NCBI GenBank assembly: GCA_964529155.1 | Contig: CAZGVV010000043.1 | Span: 1 to 18,928 of the forward strand | DNA: 18,928 nt | Direction: 5' to 3' | DNA from: CAZGVV01 sp964529155 | Lineage (GTDB): Bacteria > Pseudomonadota > Alphaproteobacteria > Rickettsiales > SXRF01 | Shown: in pieces, positions 15,537 through 18,928 of the stretch | Position numbering within the stretch: the stretch's first letter is position 1 | Layout: each line of letters opens with the position of its first letter | Program-made: the position numbers and the translations under genes | Notes under the pieces: generated by a model | What the model was told of the DNA's origin: nothing | The model's input: the letters and a program-made list of their open reading frames with translations, nothing else | Database searches by the model: none

Positions 15537-15962
15537 CTACCGCGCCACGTCCTCACCCCATTCTTCAATCAGCGCTTTTTTCTCCTGCTCTAAAATCAGA
15601 ATCCGCGCCTGATTGCTGCCCATAATAAATAACCCGGCCACCGAACGGCACCCCCAGATCAACACCCACCCGCCAAACGCGCTGCCATACACAATCAGCC
15701 ATATCAGCGGGTCGCTCATCACCACCTGCAATGACGCCGCCGGGTAGCTGCGATTGACCAGACTAAACAATGTCGGCAACATGCCAGCCAGGTTGCACGT
15801 GCGCACGCATTTATAGAGATTCTTCTTGGGATCATCATCGATCATATAGGCCATCACCGTCGGCATCAGCCCAACCAATAGAAAAATAAAGCCGATTTTC
15901 AGCAATAAAATCCCGACAATGCTTACAACCACCAACGCCACATTACGCAATAATTTTTTCAT
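15537..15962 (-). CDS. Small integral membrane protein, 141 residues, unrecognised
   Basis: I do not recognise this family. A long hydrophobic stretch at about residues 8-41, broken by Lys22, could form two short helices or a hairpin and ends in MPTVMAYMIDDDPKK. A loop with Cys52 and Cys56 follows. A second hydrophobic region at about 85-115 (WLIVYGSAFGGWVLIWG) leads to an acidic C-terminal helix. The start follows the upstream gene's stop by 11 bases, and its Shine-Dalgarno AAGG overlaps that stop (TAAGG), so the two genes are almost certainly cotranscribed. A joint role at the membrane with the kinase-like protein is inferred from this arrangement only. Confidence 0.8.
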   Translation of the reverse strand: MKKLLRNVALVVVSIVGILLLKIGFIFLLVGLMPTVMAYMIDDDPKKNLYKCVRTCNLAGMLPTLFSLVNRSYPAASLQVVMSDPLIWLIVYGSAFGGWVLIWGCRSVAGLFIMGSNQARILILEQEKKALIEEWGEDVAR

Positions 15963-15973
15963 GCAAATGCGCC

Positions 15974-18097
15974 TTAATGGATATGAAAAATAAAAGCAAT
16001 GACGGCTGCCAGCACGCCATAGGCTATGTTTTTGGCAAAAGCATAGCCACTGTTGGCAGCGCGGCGCCGGTTAATGCGCTTATCGCGCAACACCATAATT
16101 TCATGGTTGATGGTTCGATGCCGCATCAACGCCTGTTTAAACCCGCTATTGTCCATTTCCAAAAAGATTTTCTGGTTGATGAACTCTTCCAACGGCCTGA
16201 ACTGGCCGCTGCTGGAGAGCTTCCGTAACCCTGATTCCAGCTGTTCGCGCAAGCTCCGGCTATGAAATTTCTCAATCGCTTCCAGTGTTTCAATACACGT
16301 CCACAGCGTAAGCGCCGGCACAACCGTACGTCCCGCCGATTCCTGCGCCTGTTCGAATAATTTAAGCGCCACAAAGCCGGGATGCTGCCCTAAGCTGTGG
16401 TCTCCCCCCCCATCGGATAACCACACCTCGCGTGCAAGATTCAGCTTGCTGCTGATAAACGCCGCGATATGCCGGTCCAGCGGGCTATTATCACGGACTT
16501 TTTCCGATGCCAGGCGGTCCAGTGTCAGCAGCAGGTCTTTTAATGTCAGTACGCAATTATCCCCCAGTAACGGGCTCTGGCACGGCAAATCCGGGGTGAG
16601 ATCATAGAGCACGCGCTCCAGCCCAAATCCCAGCGTATTGCGCCGTAACGTCATGCGCATGCGGTCCAGCATCCAGATCGCGTTATTCATCTCGCTGGAT
16701 AATTCTTCATCGCGCCTGCGGTGCATATCGGCCCAGATATTGGCCAATCCCTGCTCGATCGTCTCCACCACGTGTTGCACATGATGTTGCACGCCGTTGC
16801 GCATTCCCTCGGCAATCATGGGGCCCACCCCATCGACCCGCATGCGGATTCCCTTCATGGAGAGCGGCGCTTCCGGGTCAATAATGCTGATCGACCGCGC
16901 CACCAGCTCATCATTCTGATGCGCATGCTGCCCCATCGCCCCGCCCATGGAAGAAACGGACTTACGCAGCAGCTCGGCAATATCCTTGCGGCGCGCACTT
17001 AAATCCACCCAGCGGATCACACTTCCTTCGCGCAACAAGCGGTGGGTAATGTCCCAGTAATCAAACAACCCCTGCGCCAGATCGCGTATATTCATGTACT
17101 CGTTTTTATCGATATAAAACGGGCGAGTACCCATTGCCGGCACATTGGGCGGCAGCATGTTAAACCGGCGTCCGTCGGTCCATAATTTCATCTGCTGCCA
17201 GGTCCAGCGCTCATTGACTTTGTCATTGAGCGTTCCACGCAGCAGATCAGTCATCGCATCGGAGAAATCAATATTTTGCGTAAGCCCCTGATACGAACCT
17301 TCGCGCAGCATTCGGTAAATATGTAACTCGCACGTTTTACTCGCGTCAAACAGGCGCGGCCCCACCCGCAAATATGCACCCAGCACGCCCATTGCAAAAA
17401 AATCCTGCGCCGGAAGTCCCTCGCCTTTTCCCGCCAGATGCGCCTGCGCGCGCTCTGGTGGCTCATAAAAATACGGCTGCGAATAGCCGCACGGCTCCGA
17501 TGCGCATTCCCCCAGCGTGACCGTCTCGCCAAAGAAAATATTGTCCGGGTTAATCCGTCCGTGGCTAAAACCCATTTCTGCACAATGATTCACCGCCGCC
17601 CCGAGCGGCGCCATAATCCGCTCGATAATAAAATTTTCGGGAAATGCCTTATATCCCCGCTCGGCAAAAATCGAGGACAAGGTTTTCCCGCGCGGACGCT
17701 CATAAATAATCACCATCCGCCGCCCGGAAAAACCGCTCACTTGCGTGATTCCATTGGTTACCATGGTGGTGATATACGGCACCGACACCCCGGAAAGCGC
17801 CTTAATCACCCGGTTACGAATCGGCATATGTGAATCGCACACCAGTGCGTAGAGATTGCGTGACGGATCTTTCTCGTCCGCCGCCACAAACGCCCGCGCA
17901 AGCGTGGTGCTCAGTTCAGGAATCGGGCTATCGGTACGAATAATAAATTGCTTATTCACCCGGTCAGGCGTTGCGGCATGCGCCGTGGCCGGAATTTGCA
18001 TCAACTCCTTAATCAACCCGTCACGCAATTCATTAAACCGCTTTAGCCGCTCATTGGGCGTCTCATCACTAGTTTGGAGCTTAGGTTCCGCCGCCAT
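15974..18097 (-). CDS. Predicted tail-anchored pseudokinase (Ser/Thr-kinase-like domain), 707 residues
   Basis: The first ~310 residues follow the order of a eukaryotic-like protein kinase: hinge-like MVIIYERPRGKTL at 128-140, catalytic-loop-like HGRINPDN at 179-186, a PPE in the APE position at 213-215, DFFAMG at 232-237 in the DxWSLG position, and ERW at 296-298 for the final conserved Arg. The key residues are changed. Arg181 replaces the catalytic Asp, Asn183 the Lys, and LGE at 195-197 stands where DFG belongs. No VAIK lysine is obvious. About 370 residues of helical, unrecognised sequence follow, rich in charged heptad-like segments. One hydrophobic helix at ~690-705 ends the protein, so it is probably tail-anchored. 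ATG 18097 has AGGAAG 8 bases upstream; a TTG at 18142 is in frame but unsupported. Catalysis seems unlikely; scaffold or sensor roles are guesses. Confidence 0.75.
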   Translation of the reverse strand: MAAEPKLQTSDETPNERLKRFNELRDGLIKELMQIPATAHAATPDRVNKQFIIRTDSPIPELSTTLARAFVAADEKDPSRNLYALVCDSHMPIRNRVIKALSGVSVPYITTMVTNGITQVSGFSGRRMVIIYERPRGKTLSSIFAERGYKAFPENFIIERIMAPLGAAVNHCAEMGFSHGRINPDNIFFGETVTLGECASEPCGYSQPYFYEPPERAQAHLAGKGEGLPAQDFFAMGVLGAYLRVGPRLFDASKTCELHIYRMLREGSYQGLTQNIDFSDAMTDLLRGTLNDKVNERWTWQQMKLWTDGRRFNMLPPNVPAMGTRPFYIDKNEYMNIRDLAQGLFDYWDITHRLLREGSVIRWVDLSARRKDIAELLRKSVSSMGGAMGQHAHQNDELVARSISIIDPEAPLSMKGIRMRVDGVGPMIAEGMRNGVQHHVQHVVETIEQGLANIWADMHRRRDEELSSEMNNAIWMLDRMRMTLRRNTLGFGLERVLYDLTPDLPCQSPLLGDNCVLTLKDLLLTLDRLASEKVRDNSPLDRHIAAFISSKLNLAREVWLSDGGGDHSLGQHPGFVALKLFEQAQESAGRTVVPALTLWTCIETLEAIEKFHSRSLREQLESGLRKLSSSGQFRPLEEFINQKIFLEMDNSGFKQALMRHRTINHEIMVLRDKRINRRRAANSGYAFAKNIAYGVLAAVIAFIFHIH

Positions 18098-18211
18098 GAT
18101 ACGCGCTTCCTGCTGATCTTTTTCGAGTCTTGCGCCGCGCAATCATCCATTACGCAGTCAGCTGTTGAGAGGGGCTTTGCCATTTGCAATAGTCATGCCA
18201 ATAGCACGGGT

Positions 18212-18217
18212 ACTATA
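18212..18217 (-). promoter_or_regulatory. Candidate -10 element upstream of the pseudokinase gene
   Basis: On the minus strand GGGT-TATAGT (18217-18212) lies about 115 bases before the ATG at 18097, in the 185-base spacer after mnmA. No strong -35 is visible. It would give the gene pair its own promoter rather than readthrough from mnmA. The rest of the spacer shows no gene. Confidence 0.25.
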
Positions 18218-18266
18218 ACCCAAACCACGCATTGGTCTTGTATTTTTTTATGAGGGAAAAAGTTTA

Positions 18267-18276
18267 GAACCGGTTC
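18267..18276. repeat. 10-bp perfect palindrome just after mnmA
   Basis: GAACCGGTTC begins 6 bases past the mnmA stop. It has no loop bases, so as an RNA hairpin terminator it would be strained, although minus-strand Ts (CTTTTT) follow about 4 bases later. It could be part of a weak terminator or a protein site. Confidence 0.3.
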
Positions 18277-18282
18277 ACGATC

Positions 18283-18928
18283 TTACGCTGCGATTACTTC
18301 AGGCGCTATCGCCTTGGTGCGAATCCAGCCGCCGCCCAGCACGCGCTGCCCGGCATAGGCCACGCATGCCTGCCCCGGCGACACCGCGCCCTCCGGTGAA
18401 AGCAATGTCACCCGCGCAGTACGCGCATCGATGGGCGTAATCACCGCTGGCACGCCGGGATGCGCCGAGCGCAATTTCACCATCGCTTCCGTGCCGTCTT
18501 TGATGTCTTCCAGCCAGTTGCAATCGCGCAGCCAGAAATCACGCGTGAGCAGCGCCTCGCGCGGGCCCACCATCACCCGTTTTTCCGCGGCGTCCAGCCG
18601 CACCACATACAGCGCGTCGCCGCCGCCGATGCCAAGCCCTTTGCGCTGGCCTACCGTGTAATGAATCACGCCCTCATGCTGCCCCAGCACCGTGCCGTCC
18701 AGGTGCACGATCTCGCCGGGTTCACACGCGCCGGGCCGCAGGCGCTCAATCACCTTGGCGTAATTTCCGCCCGGTACGAAGCAAATGTCCTGGCTGTCCG
18801 GCTTATCCGCCACCTCCAGCCCAAACCGCGCCGCCAGCGCCCGCGTTTCCTGTTTACTGGCCAGCCCGCCTAAGGGAAAGCGCAGGAAATCCAACTGGTC
18901 CTGCGTGGTTGCGAATAAAAAATAACTC
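18283..18928 (-). CDS. mnmA: tRNA-specific 2-thiouridylase MnmA, N-terminal part outside the window
   Basis: MnmA activates U34 of Lys, Glu and Gln tRNAs with ATP and inserts sulfur, giving 2-thiouridine for accurate decoding. The frame is open to the right edge and begins [12 protein letters not shown], followed by FLRFPLGG, the conserved interior region. [11 protein letters not shown] contains the second catalytic Cys (equivalent to the one near residue 199 in E. coli). [12 protein letters not shown] and the C-terminal beta-barrel ([18 protein letters not shown]) complete the protein. The N-terminal PP-loop and first catalytic Cys are not in the window. About 215 codons are present, and the end is intact at TAA 18285-18283. 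Confidence 0.95.
   Translation of the reverse strand, partial: SYFLFATTQDQLDFLRFPLGGLASKQETRALAARFGLEVADKPDSQDICFVPGGNYAKVIERLRPGACEPGEIVHLDGTVLGQHEGVIHYTVGQRKGLGIGGGDALYVVRLDAAEKRVMVGPREALLTRDFWLRDCNWLEDIKDGTEAMVKLRSAHPGVPAVITPIDARTARVTLLSPEGAVSPGQACVAYAGQRVLGGGWIRTKAIAPEVIAA

Overview
The window reads as a draft chromosomal segment of an alphaproteobacterium. The Caulobacter-type order cpaB-cpaC-cpaD-cpaE-cpaF-tadB-tadC, a single long bifunctional Rel/SpoT protein, and the folate, lysine and tRNA-modification genes support this. I cannot name a genus. The sequence has four 10-base N runs (828-837, 1550-1559, 2063-2072, 10363-10372). At least one cannot be the true gap length, because the reading frame of the conserved protein does not continue across it, so I treat all four as scaffold placeholders.

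Layout. (1) 1-3598 is a folate block. A class IV PLP enzyme on the minus strand, probably the p-aminobenzoate-forming lyase, sits head to head with folK, folP and folC on the plus strand. Together they would make p-aminobenzoate, pyrophosphorylate the pterin, condense the two, and add glutamate. (2) 3618-4433 is dapD of the succinylase branch of lysine/diaminopimelate synthesis, followed by a hairpin terminator. (3) 4440-5297 is a small AT-rich islet. It holds a minus-strand gene for a cytoplasmic two-EF-hand protein, a 10-bp direct repeat on either side of that gene, and a decayed second copy of the last ~25 codons of dapD. (4) 5298-13199 is a tightly packed minus-strand Tad/Flp pilus assembly operon, cpaB to tadC, with overlapping or nearly touching genes. 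Pilin, prepilin peptidase and the minor pseudopilins are not here. (5) 13200-13334 is a divergent intergenic region with a perfect AT-rich palindrome and -10-like boxes very close to both start codons. (6) 13335-15506 encodes a full-length Rel/SpoT (p)ppGpp synthetase/hydrolase. (7) 15537-18097 is a minus-strand gene pair: a 707-residue protein with a degenerate Ser/Thr-kinase-like fold and a C-terminal membrane anchor, and a 141-residue membrane protein. (8) 18283-18928 is the C-terminal two thirds of mnmA, cut by the window edge.

The least explained parts are the tail-anchored predicted pseudokinase with its small membrane partner, and the EF-hand islet bounded by direct repeats and a dapD remnant. 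No tRNA, rRNA, CRISPR array, transposase or integrase was seen.
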